A stretch of 64,000 nt of DNA, taken from Trifolium pratense (taxonomy: Eukaryota > Streptophyta > Magnoliopsida > Fabales > Fabaceae). The notes beneath the pieces are model-generated. The model had not been told where the DNA came from. It saw only the letters and a list, made by a program, of their open reading frames with translations, and searched no databases. Positions 32,879 to 43,230 of this stretch are shown one piece after another (positions within the stretch are counted from its first letter, which is position 1; each line of letters starts with the position of its first letter). The stretch spans positions 25,474,777 through 25,538,776 of the forward strand of contig NC_060063.1 of NCBI RefSeq assembly GCF_020283565.1. Reading direction: 5' to 3'. The position numbers were made by a program, and so were the translations under genes.

Positions 32879-35800
32879 TCATTCAGAGATTGAAAACATG
32901 TTCAGGTGTTTCTTTATAAAATCAAATCTTTCAACAGGTAAGGCTTTAGTAAATATGTCAGCCCATTGATTTTCAGTATCAACAAACTTAATATCTATAA
33001 TGCCTCTCTGAACATAATCTCTGATAAAATGGTGTTTAATTTCAATATGTTTGGCTCTAGAGTGTAGGATAGGATTTTTAGATAAATGAATGGCTGCAGT
33101 ATTGTCACAATATAAAGGAATATTGTTACTGCTTACCTGATAATCTTCTAACTGATATTTTAACCAGAGTAGTTGTGTACAACACTTAGCTGCTGAAATG
33201 TATTCTGCTTCTGCTGTAGACAAAGCTATAGTAGTTTGTCTCTTACTAGCCCAGGAGATAAGGTTTTCACCAACAAATTGACAATTGCCACTTGTGGATT
33301 TTCTTTCAATTTTATCTCCAGCATAGTCAGCATCACAGAATCCATTTAGCACATAATCATTGGATTTCTTATAGAGAAGTCCAAGATTAGTTGTTCCTTT
33401 CAGATACCTAAAGATTCTCTTTACAGCTGTAAGATGAGATTCTCTAGGATCTGACTGGAATCTTGCACATAAGCATACACTGAATAAAATATCTGGTCTA
33501 GAGGCTGTCAGATAGAGTAAGGAACCAATCATACCTCTGTAGACCTTTTGATCTATTTTTCCTTCATCATCTGACTTGCTCATGTTGGTAGTTGAATGCA
33601 TAGGAGTGTTCATTATCTTGCAGTCATCTAGATTGAATTTCTTCAGAAGTTCTTTAGTGTATTTTGATTGATGAACATAAGTTCCTTCCTTCTTCTGATT
33701 GATTTGAATTCCAAGAAAGAATTTCAATTCTCCCATCATGCTCATTTCAAATTCATCCTGCATTATCTTAGAAAAATTCTTGCACAAGGAAGCATTAGTT
33801 GAACCAAAAATAATATCATCAACATAAATTTGAATGATTAAAATGTCTTCTTTGGTTGTTTTTCTAAAGAGTGTGCAGTCAACCTTTCCTTTCTCAAAAC
33901 CCTTTTCAAGAAGGAAATTACTGAGTCTATCATACCAAGCTCTTGGAGCTTGTTTCAGACCATACAGTGATTTCTTCAGTTTAAAAACATGTTCTGGGTT
34001 TGAGACATCTTCAAAACCAGGAGGTTGCTTAACATACACTTCTTCAGAAATGAAACCATTTAAGAAGGCACTCTTAACATCCATTTGATATAAGGTTATT
34101 CCATGGTTAACAGCATAGGATAGAAGTAACCTGATTGCTTCAAGTCTAGCAACTGGTGCAAAGGTTTCAGTATAGTCAATCCCCTCTTGTTGACTATAAC
34201 CTTGTGCAACCAATCTAGCCTTGTTTCTTACCACTTCACCTTGTTCATTCAGCTTGTTTCTAAATACCCATTTTGTTGAGGAGTTCTAGGAGAAGAGAAT
34301 TCATGCAGAATGCCATATTTTTCACAAAAGTTTTCAAAAGGTTCATTTTCAAATTCTCCACCATGATCACTTCTAACTTTTAAAATAGTGTAGCCTTTTT
34401 CATTTTGAATTTGTTTGCAGAAGATGCTAAACTCATCATAAGCTTCATCTTTTGTTCTTAAGAATTTTACCCAAGTCCATCTACTGTAATCATCAACAAT
34501 TACTAATCCATACTTCTTTCCATTGATAGAGGCAGTTTGAACTGGCCCAAAAAGATCAATGTGAAGAAGTTCCAATGGTCTTGAGGTAGAGACAATGTTC
34601 TTAGGTTTAAAAGAAGATTTTGTAATCTTTCCTTTTTGACATGAACCACAAAGTGTGTTTGAGTGATATTTGATTTTAGGTAAACCTCTGACAAGGTCAA
34701 GCTTGCTAAGCTTAGAGATTAACCTCCAGTTAGCATGGCCTAACCTCTTATGCCAGATCCATTTTTCTTCACTCAAGGTCAAAAGACACATCACTTTTTG
34801 TTCATTCAAATCAGAAAGATTAATTTTATAGACATTGTTCTTTCTCAGACCTTTGAATATAATGGAGTTATCAGATTGTTTAGATACAGTACATGATTCC
34901 TTATTAAAGACAACTACATAACCATTGTCGCAAAATTGACTTATGCTCAATAGGTTATGTTTGAGTCCATCTACTAACCAAACATCATTAATAGATAGGG
35001 AAGAATTACCTACTGTACCTGTACCTATTATCTTTCCTTTTTGATTGCCTCCAAAGCCAACAGATCCTCCTTCTTTCATAGTTAGCTTAGAAAATAGTTG
35101 TTTGTCACCAGTCATATGCCTTGAACATCCACTATCCAGATACCATGAGTGTTTCATGATATTTCTTTGAGTGGCAGGCTGTATGAGAAACAACTTTAAT
35201 CATTGCGATAGAACTCTTCATCAAGGTTAATGATAAAGTCATCCCAATATTCTTCCTCTTCATTTATCAAGTTCTGATTGTTAACTTGAGAACTTGTCAG
35301 CCATTGGTCTAGGACATAAGCCCTTCTTCCTTTGCATAAGACTTGTTTCCACATTCTAGGTAGGACATATCCTTTCCTAGTTGGTAAATCTGAATGATAC
35401 ATTATTTCAGCTTTTGGTACCCATCTTCTGGGTCCACGCTTGTTAGTCCATACATGCTTATTATGTTGTCTAGTGTTAGAAAAAGATCTTGGTTTGGAAT
35501 AATGACCTTTTTGAAACCTTTTCTTTTGAAATCTGTTATTATTCCAGGATTTGGATTGTTTATGATTCCAGGGTTTGTAATTATTACCAATCCCATGTTC
35601 TGATTGATTATATCTACTGATTCTAGAATCATAAATAATCTGAGTCTTGTACTCCATCTGAGATTTAGAATTTTTTCTTTTAAAAACTTCTGATCTTTTA
35701 GATTGACTAGCTTCAGGTACTGAAGTTCCTTTGGATTCAGAATTTGAAGTTTCAGATGTTGAAGCTTTCAGAACTTCTGAACTGATGTTCTCAGGTTCTG

Positions 35801-37596
35801 AACAACTTCTATCTTCTGAACTTTTCTTTCCAGATCCTGAGAAACTAGGTTCCTCTGAGCTGTCAGCTTCTAAATCACTCAGATCATCTTTGTTATTTTC
35901 AACATTACCAAGATTCTTTCCCTCTTCACTTTGTGGAACAACATAATAAACCCAAGATTTTCCAACCTTTTTGGCAGAGGTCTTCAGCTTTGAATATGTT
36001 CTACCATATTCATAGCCAAGTCCCTCTCCTCTATGTCTCATGACATTATAAACAAGATTAGCAGCTTTGCTCTTACCAAGGTTGAGATGCACAAACTGTT
36101 GAAGAGCTATTTCCTGCTCATCAATAGGTTTGTGACAAACAGCACAACCCTTTTCAAAGTCATTTACTCTATTCAGAGTTTCTTGATACAGACCTTGAAA
36201 GTGTTCTGCTTGTTCAGTCAGAGTGTTAAGCTTTTCTTGTAAAACTTTTTGTTTACTTAACACTCTGAGATGTTTCTCAATGACCTTGTTAAGTGCAGTT
36301 ATAAGTTGAGATTTAGAGCAGTCAGAAAATACCTCATCAGTTACTTCAGAATCTGATTCTGATTCTGATTCATCGTCTGAGTCTGCATCTGAGTCAGTTG
36401 AAGCCATCAGGGCTAGATTTGCCTCTTCTTCTTCCTCAACTTCTTCCTCAGATGATAGCTCTTCAAAGGTAGCCATCAGACTCTTTCTCAATTTACTCTT
36501 GAATTGTTGCTTCTTTGAGCTGTATCTTTTGCTTTTGTCTTTAGCAGACATTTCTGGACAATCAGCAATAAAGTGTCCTGGCTTCTTACAGTTGAAGCAG
36601 TTCTTCTGATCATCCTTTTTGCTGACAAAATTTCTGGAGCTGTTACCTCTGAAATTTCTTTTGTTAAATCTGTTCCATTGCTGAAACTTGGTGAATAAAG
36701 CAAACTCATCCTCATTCATCTCATCCTCTTGACCATCAGCAGAAGATTCTTCTTCAATATCAAGAAGCTGAGTCTTAAGAGCCTTAGAAGTAGTCCTAGT
36801 TGACTGTAAAGCCACTGACTTGGACTTCTTCTTAGTTTCTGAGTCAGCATCCAGAACCATCTCATGGCTTCTGAGATTGCTTATCAGAGCTTCAAGACTC
36901 AAGAGTCTTGAGATTTTGAGCTTCCTCTATTGCAGTGACCTTGGGTCTCCAAGCAATAGGAAGACTTCTCAGAATCTTCTGAACATGGTCATAGGTGGAA
37001 TAACTTCTCTTAAGAGCTTTAAGACCAGATACAAGGATTTGAAACCTTGTAAACATAGTCTCAATGTTTTCATCTTGTTGCATAGTGAATAGTTCATATT
37101 GCCTTATCAAAAGACTAGCTTTAGCCTCTTGAACCTTTTCATTACCATCATAGGTAGCACACATAGAATCAAAGATAGATTTAGCAGTAGACATGTTCTC
37201 TATTCTGACATAATCCTCATGTCTAATAGCACCAACAACAATGTCCTTTACTCTATGATGCTTAGTGTAGGTTTTTAAGTTAGCTGGTGTGAGTAACTTT
37301 CTATGCTCAATGGACAATCTTCCATGTTCATTTAAGTTTTCAAAAGTTACTCCCAGCTCAACCAAATCCCACAACTCATGATCAATAGCAGTAATATTGC
37401 TATACAGTCTTTCCTTCCACCACTCAAATAATGATGCATCACCATTGAATATAGGGGCTTTTCTATTGCCACTATGTTCATGTGATTCATTACTCAAGTA
37501 GTCAAAACCAAAAGCATTTCTAGGACCACCACCAGCTCCACTGGCCTCACCGGGTTCACCGGTTGTTCTAGTGCTACTATCGTCTCCTCCAGACAT
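32879..37596 (-). pseudogene. Broken copia gag-pol of C3
   Basis: Gag begins at 37596 (MSGGDDSSTRTTGEPG) and runs to a frameshift at about 36897, where KTLES-stop and SLEALISNL overlap. The second frame (35196-36902) carries a CCHC knuckle (CFNCKKPGHFIADC) and a Ser/Glu-rich linker and ends next to the protease. Protease ([10 protein letters not shown]) and the N-terminal half of integrase lie in a third frame (34249-35193) ending after TPQQNG. There it fuses out of frame to reverse transcriptase at KWVFRNK, so the integrase C-terminus and RT N-terminus are missing. Reverse transcriptase (YVDD) and RNase H (TAEAEY) continue to 32879. At least three lesions make gag-pol non-functional. Confidence 0.93.
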
Positions 37597-37646
37597 AGTG
37601 TTCTCACAAGATCTTTACTGTCTCACTGTTAAGTGAAAGTAACAAA

Positions 37647-37662
37647 CCAGGCTCTGATACCA
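37647..37662 (-). other. Primer-binding site of C3
   Basis: Minus-strand TGGTATCAGAGCCTGG, perfect to the initiator-tRNA-Met complement, two bases inside the 5' LTR. Confidence 0.9.
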
Positions 37663-37664
37663 AT

Positions 37665-38759
37665 TGAAGGTGTGAAAACACAAGAAGGGGGGGGGGTTGA
37701 ATTGTGTTTTAGCTAAGTTAAAACTTTTTCAAGTTCTTAACTCAACTACGTTAGCAGCGGATAAATAACACAAATAATAACAAGAGAGAGAGAGAGATAT
37801 CACACAAGCAATTTATACTGGTTCCTCTCACAAAACGAGAGTAGTCCAGTCCCCTTGCACTTCCAAGGGATTTCACTATAATCACACAAGATTACACCTG
37901 CTCAAGCACACAAGCAAGAGACTTCTCAACAATGCTCAAGCACACAAGCTTAAGACTTCACACTTAAGCACACAAGCTTAAGTTTCCTCAAGTAATAGTA
38001 AAGTATATGAAGATATACAAATGCTCTTAGATGAACCTAAAGAGAGCAAATACAAAATAGTACAGAGTATTTGACTAAAGTGCAAAAACACTTGATAAGA
38101 GGTTCAGAGCTTGTATACACAGAATTCAGAGTTTGTTCAGCGCACGATCAATTCTTGATAATGTTCTATGTGTTGTAGCTGATTCTTCTAGTATATATAC
38201 CACCAGAAAAGAGTCGTTGCAAAAAGAACCGTTGGAGTTGATAATCTTTTGTCTTCAAGCAGTCTGTCTTGATGCAGTTTGGTTGTATCCAAAACTAAGA
38301 AAGAGTTTCAGTTACTTTGACTACTGCAGAGTGGACTTTCCTTATTCAGCTAACAAAACTGAAGACCCACGTTCTCAAGTTAGGACAGACAAAAACGAGA
38401 GTAGCTGAACTGATCAGGCTTGAAAGGTCCTTTTCTTCATTGGTAGAAGAGTTGACTAGCAAAGGGAATCTTCACAGCTTTCAAAGAGATCTTCAGAGGT
38501 TGATGAAGCTTGAAGTCAGTCAGGAAGTTCTGAAGTCTTCATCCTCTGAATGTTGTAACTTCTGAAGTCCAACATCTTCTGAGCGCTTATGAACTTCTGA
38601 ATTCACATCCTCTGAGCTTCACTCAGAGCTTGTCTGATGCTTATATCTGCGCACTTAAAATAAATTTTTAGTCCTTCCAATTGTTTATTAATACTTTGTT
38701 ATCATCAAAACCTTTATAGATTTAGGGGCAAACATTTTTAAGTCAATTTTGTTCCAACA
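37665..38759 (-). repeat. 5' LTR of C3
   Basis: 1095 bp, the same length as the LTR at 27361-28455. The G-run here has about 10 G rather than 12. The terminal gttccaaca is followed by the gggta duplication. Confidence 0.95.
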
Positions 38760-38764
38760 GGGTA

Positions 38765-40263
38765 CTTAAACACTTCTTCTATAATCATGCATATATCATA
38801 CATTCACCCATATCCATCAACAATTTACCATTCAATTATAAGTACATAAACACATATAATCGAATACTTACACAATCAATTATCACAATTATCCAAGTAT
38901 GTGTCACATATCACTTATCACATAAATGTACACCTATCCTAATGCATTCTAATGCGTCAACTTCATGCAATGTCACCCTAGACATATCTAATGCATGTGG
39001 TACCGTTTCGTCTTTATTAGAGTATCTCACCTCTAATATTCGTCTTTATCGGATAAATATAATCCGATATCCGTCTTTATTGGAATATCCAATATACAAC
39101 AACAAAATTCATGAATGCATGTATATGTTTTTCATGAATTCACCAACAATTATTTAGCATAAAGCTCGTCATTTACTATGTGGAACACTATCCAACATAC
39201 GTCATTATTAAGATTAACAAAACCTTAATATTCGTCATTTACAACATCATACATGATTAACAATCGTTATAAGCATCAACAAGCATAAACAAGCATCAAC
39301 AATCATGTAAGAATACCATTATCATGAAGAATAAGACACTGATTTGAAACTACATGCAAAGGAAGATAGCAGATGAAGAATAAGACACTGATTTGACACT
39401 GATTTGAAACGCCTGAGGCGGAAATGTTTACGCCTGGGGCGGAAAAACTTCTGAAAGACTGGTTGCTCACTGTTCTGCCGTTTCAGGCGAAAATTATTGC
39501 GCCTGGGGCGGAAAAACTTGCGTTTTCTACACAAAAACGCCCAAAAATCCCATTTTTCATGTTATAAATCCCAAAAGAGTTTGTATTCAAGCATAACAAA
39601 CATGGATGAACACAAAAGGACAGTCCATTTCTCAGATCTACATCATAAACATCGAAAAAGTAAAGATTGAACACTTTTTCATCAAAACTCTCAAGAACAC
39701 AAAGTTCTTGAGTTTAATCTGTTATAAAACTCGTTTTTAACCATTATTTTCGTTCATTAACCATGTTAAAAGCATGTTAAACATATTAAGAACCTTAGAA
39801 ACGATTTCCATCAAGAAAATCCATTCCAAACTAAAACGAAAATGGCGTGGAGGAAGTTCGGGTGAGGAGAAATCGACATTCTCCCCTTCCTCGGGTCACC
39901 CACGATTAAGGAATCTACTCTCATACCTGGATTCGAAGAAAACTCAATGAAAAGATCTTGAATCTCTAGCTCTTCTTCTAGCCCTAGCTCCTCAAGCTCT
40001 CTTCCTCTCTCAAGAACACACAAGAACAAAAGAGAATAATGAATTCTCTCTTCCCTCATGGCCATATGGCGCACCCTCACACACACAAGGCCCATTGGGC
40101 CTCAAGCCCAATTGGCTTGGCCCAATAACACGTTAACCCACTCTACTCGCTTAATAACTAAAGTATTCGATAAATAACTCAAGTTATTAACTTAATTAAA
40201 TTTCTACGTTAATAAAATATTTTAACACATAGAAATCAATAATTTGAAAATTGGGTCGTTACA
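38765..40263 (-). repeat. 5' LTR of G1, part 2 (after C3)
   Basis: The LTR resumes after the duplicated gggta (38760-38764) at cttaaacacttcttctataa and runs to gggtcgttaca. Near 39375-39410 about 70 bp of the left copy is replaced by a shorter block. That block repeats nearby upstream sequence (gaagaataagacactgattt), a filler-DNA signature. The hairpin array is at about 39009-39245. Confidence 0.92.
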
Positions 40264-40268
40264 CGAAA

Positions 40269-40400
40269 CAATGGAAAAAGCTACCACTTTGATGGAATTG
40301 GTGCTCTAGACTTTGCCAAAGATTTTCCTCCTTCCAACACGAGATGACACAATCCGTAAAGAGGTGCAAATCATCTTCTATAATAAGATTACTAATCTTA
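40269..40400 (-). pseudogene. LINE zf-RVT fragment, upstream part of the split LINE
   Basis: Minus-strand translation gives a decayed HLFTDC..CWKEENLWQSLEHQF segment, like the zinc-binding region before the RNase H linker of plant LINEs. Joined across the G1 target site it reads straight into the fragment at 20098-20244. Boundaries toward 40416 are vague. Confidence 0.6.
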
Positions 40401-40416
40401 TATGTTTAATAATAAT

Positions 40417-40846
40417 TGATGTAGGAGGGTTTTTTAGTAATTTATTATTTTAGATAGATTTAGTTTTATTATATTTTAGGTAGATTTATTATTTTTATAT
40501 TACACCTAGATTAGTTATTTTTATATTTTAGGTAGATTTATTATTTTTATTTAGTTAGGTTTGTTATTTTCTTTTACAATCTTTTAGGAGATTTGTTATT
40601 TTTATTTTTCACTCCTATTTAAGTTAAACTATTGTAGCCTTGAAGGCAACTTTTGATTCAATAAAAATACAGAGATTTTTCTCAAGTTTGGTGGATTCCA
40701 AATTATTCCTTCTGGTGGATTCCGGAAGTCTAGTGGATTCTAGATTAGTTACTTTTTCTGGTGGATTCCGGAAATCTGGTGGATTCCAGAGCTTTTATCT
40801 AATAGGATTAGCGCTTGCTTTTCCTTCACGCTTCCGTACTGCGTCA
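40417..40846 (+). repeat. 5' LTR of the zf-XS element
   Basis: TGATGTAGGAGGG to GTACTGCGTCA, 430 bp. AT-rich first half with tandem 'aggtagatttattattttt' units, a TATA-like CTATTTAAG near 40616, and an AATAAA-type signal near 40660. Five copies of a GGTGGATTCC motif lie in the last 130 bp. Confidence 0.9.
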
Positions 40847-40848
40847 GT

Positions 40849-40864
40849 TGGTATCAGATCCTGG
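40849..40864 (+). other. Primer-binding site of the zf-XS element
   Basis: TGGTATCAGATCCTGG starts two bases after the LTR and matches the initiator-tRNA-Met complement with one mismatch. Confidence 0.85.
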
Positions 40865-40896
40865 TTTCTCCTGTTCTTTTCCTAACGTGATCAGCC

Positions 40897-41853
40897 ATGG
40901 GAGAATCAATTCCGGTTATTAGGGTTCGCAATAACAACCATATTGTTACGTACATAAAATCAGAACATACTCGTGGTGAATCTGATTTGGAATACTATGA
41001 GCGTCGATATTACAAAATGTTGAAGGATGATTACTACGAGTTTAAAATCTCTGATTCGACATATCGTTGTCCGTTTTGTTACAACAAAGATTACTCGTTG
41101 TCCGGCCTTTTGAGGCATGCTTCCAGAATGGAAGGTAACTCGCGTAAAACGATAAAAGATATTGCTAAACATTCTGTTTTGATAACGTATGTTAATTGGT
41201 ATGTTAATGTTAAATTCGAGGAAGCATTTAGAATCTTCAATAATGCCAATAACAACAATCATGCCAATAATTTTCATCTACGCCACATAGCTACTGAAAC
41301 CCTAGATGATAACCAATCATCTCTTCCCGAGAAACTTGACGATCCTGCTTATAAATCCAAACCGAAAGAAACCGAAGTAGTTGTTGAACAAGATGCATCG
41401 GTTGAAGTTGATGAATCGAAAGATGAGAAGGAAGAGATCGATGAACATGATGATTCAGAGAAAGAGGATCAAACGGATGTGGAGTCTAAAATGGTAGAAA
41501 CTACAATCGATGAGGAAGGAGTGCTCAATCTAGAATTAGAGGGTAGTTTCAACGAGAACAACAATGGCATGGATTACGACATCCAAATAGAGGCGACACC
41601 AGAAATTGATGAAGAAACAAAGGAGAAAGAATGTCGTGTAACAAATTTATCGTCATCGGCAGCGCAATATGATGCGACCTTAAGGACAACACAAACAAAG
41701 AAACTTATGAACATTTATGGGTACTCTCATGTTATGCATATAAGCTCTACCGCCCTTGTGGAGTTATTAAACGGATTAACAAGCTATTATCTCAAGTTAG
41801 GGGAGAAAAATAAGCTTTTAAAGAAGAAAAGAGTCGGTATAAGGCAAGACTAA
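40897..41853 (+). CDS. zf-XS-like zinc-finger protein carried by an LTR element
   Basis: The 318-residue ORF starts at the ATG at 40897, 50 bp after the primer site. About residues 57-100 contain YRCPFCYNKDYSLSGLLRHA, then a polar linker and a helical H..LITY segment. This matches the zf-XS layout (C-P-F-C, D-Y, L-L-x-H-A) of the plant SGS3, FDM and IDN2 proteins, which act in RNA silencing and RNA-directed DNA methylation. Those proteins also have an XS domain and long coiled coil, absent here. Residues 150-240 are strongly acidic. The C-terminus (about 255-318) is Leu/Lys-rich and may be helical. The ORF lies between PBS and 3' LTR with no introns, so it looks like a captured, processed gene fragment. 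Whether it is expressed or bound for the silencing machinery is unknown. Confidence 0.7.
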   Translation: MGESIPVIRVRNNNHIVTYIKSEHTRGESDLEYYERRYYKMLKDDYYEFKISDSTYRCPFCYNKDYSLSGLLRHASRMEGNSRKTIKDIAKHSVLITYVNWYVNVKFEEAFRIFNNANNNNHANNFHLRHIATETLDDNQSSLPEKLDDPAYKSKPKETEVVVEQDASVEVDESKDEKEEIDEHDDSEKEDQTDVESKMVETTIDEEGVLNLELEGSFNENNNGMDYDIQIEATPEIDEETKEKECRVTNLSSSAAQYDATLRTTQTKKLMNIYGYSHVMHISSTALVELLNGLTSYYLKLGEKNKLLKKKRVGIRQD

Positions 41854-41997
41854 AGGAAGAGCAAAAAGTAGCAATCAAGCAAACGAGAAAGAATTTGATA
41901 ATTAAAGCAGAACCAGTACTAAGTTTCTACTATGATAAACGCATGAGTCAGTATCAAGATGAGAACTCGGGGTCGAGTTCTTTGAGGTAGAGGACAC
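41854..41997 (+). other. 3' untranslated part of the zf-XS element
   Basis: About 144 bp between the ORF stop and the 3' LTR. The last bases (gaggtagaggacac) are a weak purine-rich tract that may serve as the polypurine primer. Confidence 0.5.
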
Positions 41998-42007
41998 TGA
42001 TGTAGGA
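41998..42007 (+). repeat. 3' LTR of the zf-XS element, first ten bases
   Basis: TGATGTAGGA, followed immediately by G2. The last five bases (tagga) are the G2 target duplication. Confidence 0.85.
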
Positions 42008-42717
42008 TGTAACACCCCGAACTAACTACCCTCAAAAACGTGATCTTAAAAACTTTTTAAAAATAAGTAGCCGGAGCGCTACGGAAAACATTTTTATAAA
42101 ACGATCGTGCACATGACACGAAACGTCGCAGCGGAAAAACATTACATAAAGGATTTTCAAAGCAATGAACAAAATAGTTCAAAAGATAATTCATCTACAT
42201 AAAACATAAGTTAAGATGTTCGCATCGATATACGACGGAATACAAACGATCCCCGACTCGATGTTACAAACTACCAGAGCACTAATATACATCTCAACCA
42301 AACTAACTTAACAAAACTATACAAAGGTAGCCCACACTAGCTCCTCACAAAAAGTGCTCCACACCAAAACGATCTGCAGCTAAAGCTCGATCGAAACCTC
42401 GACCTGAATACCTGAACCCCCAAAGGTCCAGCACATAACAATTAGGTAGAGAGTTAGTAAACATAATCACATACATACGAATATAGAAACGCACCTATAT
42501 TCAACCTATCACGTATTACTAACTCACACACATGCCTCAATAAGCAATGCACCAAATAACACATACTCACAAATACACAACCAGATAGTTTCACGTCGTT
42601 TCGGACAACACAAAGAACTCACATAACACATAACACATAATTGCACATTTACTCAAATGCGACTAATGCCAAACATTCAATGTCATGCCAACCTAGACAC
42701 GACTAATGCATGTGGTA

Positions 42718-42960
42718 CCATCTTCTTTATCAAGGAACTTACCATTGATATTCTTCTTTATTGGACAAGTCCAATATCCTTCTTTATCAGACAAGTCTGA
42801 TATCCCTAAATAATGCATGAATTTATGAATGCCATGCATTTACCAAACATATGATAATCACTTAGCACGAAGCTACTGCTCACTACATGGATAACATAAT
42901 CCATTAAACTTCTTTATCAGACAAACTGATATTCTTCTTTATCGGACAACCCGATATACA
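42718..42960 (-). repeat. Hairpin array in the G2 LTR
   Basis: Five CTTCTTTAT units carry the stems TATCAA/TTGATA, TATTGGAC/GTCCAATA, TATCAGAC/GTCTGATA, TATCAG/CTGATA and TATCGG/CCGATA. Loops are AA to about ten bases. Every change in one arm is matched in the other. The second LTR has the same array at about 45825-46067. Confidence 0.85.
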
Positions 42961-43094
42961 AAAATACATATACTTCTTTGACATTTTATATAAATGCCAT
43001 CACACAACACAATTATTAAACATATAATAATTCCAAACCAAAACGAAACCAAATACATGGATACACACACTTATAAACAATCAACAAAAATTGC

Positions 43095-43230
43095 TGTCGC
43101 AGAGGCCTTCGCTAAGCGAGGGCTTAGCGAGACATGGCGAACCTCACCAGGAAGTCACCTGCTCATGGCGAGCATTGGCGAGCTTCAGCGAACATGTTCG
43201 CTACAGCGAACTCCTGGTCGCTTAGCGAAC
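43095..43230 (-). repeat. TCGCTAAGCGA palindrome patch in the G2 LTR
   Basis: Contains TTCGCTAAGCGA, GCTTAGCGA, GGCGAGC, TTCGCTACAGCGAAC and TCGCTTAGCGAA in about 130 bp. The partner LTR has it at about 46202-46337. Confidence 0.85.

Larger units (their letters stand above)
27361..38759 (-). mobile_element. SIRE/Maximus-lineage copia element C3, nested in the G1 LTR
   Basis: Flanked by perfect gggta duplications (27356-27360 and 38760-38764), with 1095-bp LTRs at each end. From right to left it has PBS, gag-pol with several breaks, an intact 916-codon env-like ORF, a PPT-like cluster and LTR. The LTRs differ by only two substitutions, a G-run length change and a 2-bp indel. It is therefore recent despite a coding deletion between integrase and reverse transcriptase, which implies mobilisation in trans. 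Confidence 0.96.
20245..40263 (-). mobile_element. Tekay/Del chromovirus (gypsy) G1, interrupted by C3
   Basis: Flanked by a perfect cgaaa duplication (20240-20244 and 40264-40268). LTRs start tgtaacaccc and end gggtcgttaca. The left LTR is 2073 bp; the right one totals about 2039 bp once C3 and its TSD copy are removed. Reverse transcriptase precedes integrase and the polyprotein ends in a chromodomain, which places it in the Tekay clade. The LTRs differ by about 11 substitutions plus one rearranged block. Gag-pol has one nonsense codon and a zinc-finger change. Confidence 0.96.

Noticed and set aside
40960..41277. 105-codon minus-strand ORF opposite the zf-XS ORF
   Set aside because: Shadow frame; no recognisable composition or motif.
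40897..41853. zf-XS ORF as an ordinary host gene
   Set aside because: It sits between a PBS and a 3' LTR, 50 bp from the PBS, without introns, and the flanking LTRs carry an outer target duplication.
42718..42960. CRISPR-like array of short repeats with spacers
   Set aside because: Plant LTR sequence; the 'spacers' are themselves inverted repeats and the repeat is only about nine bases.
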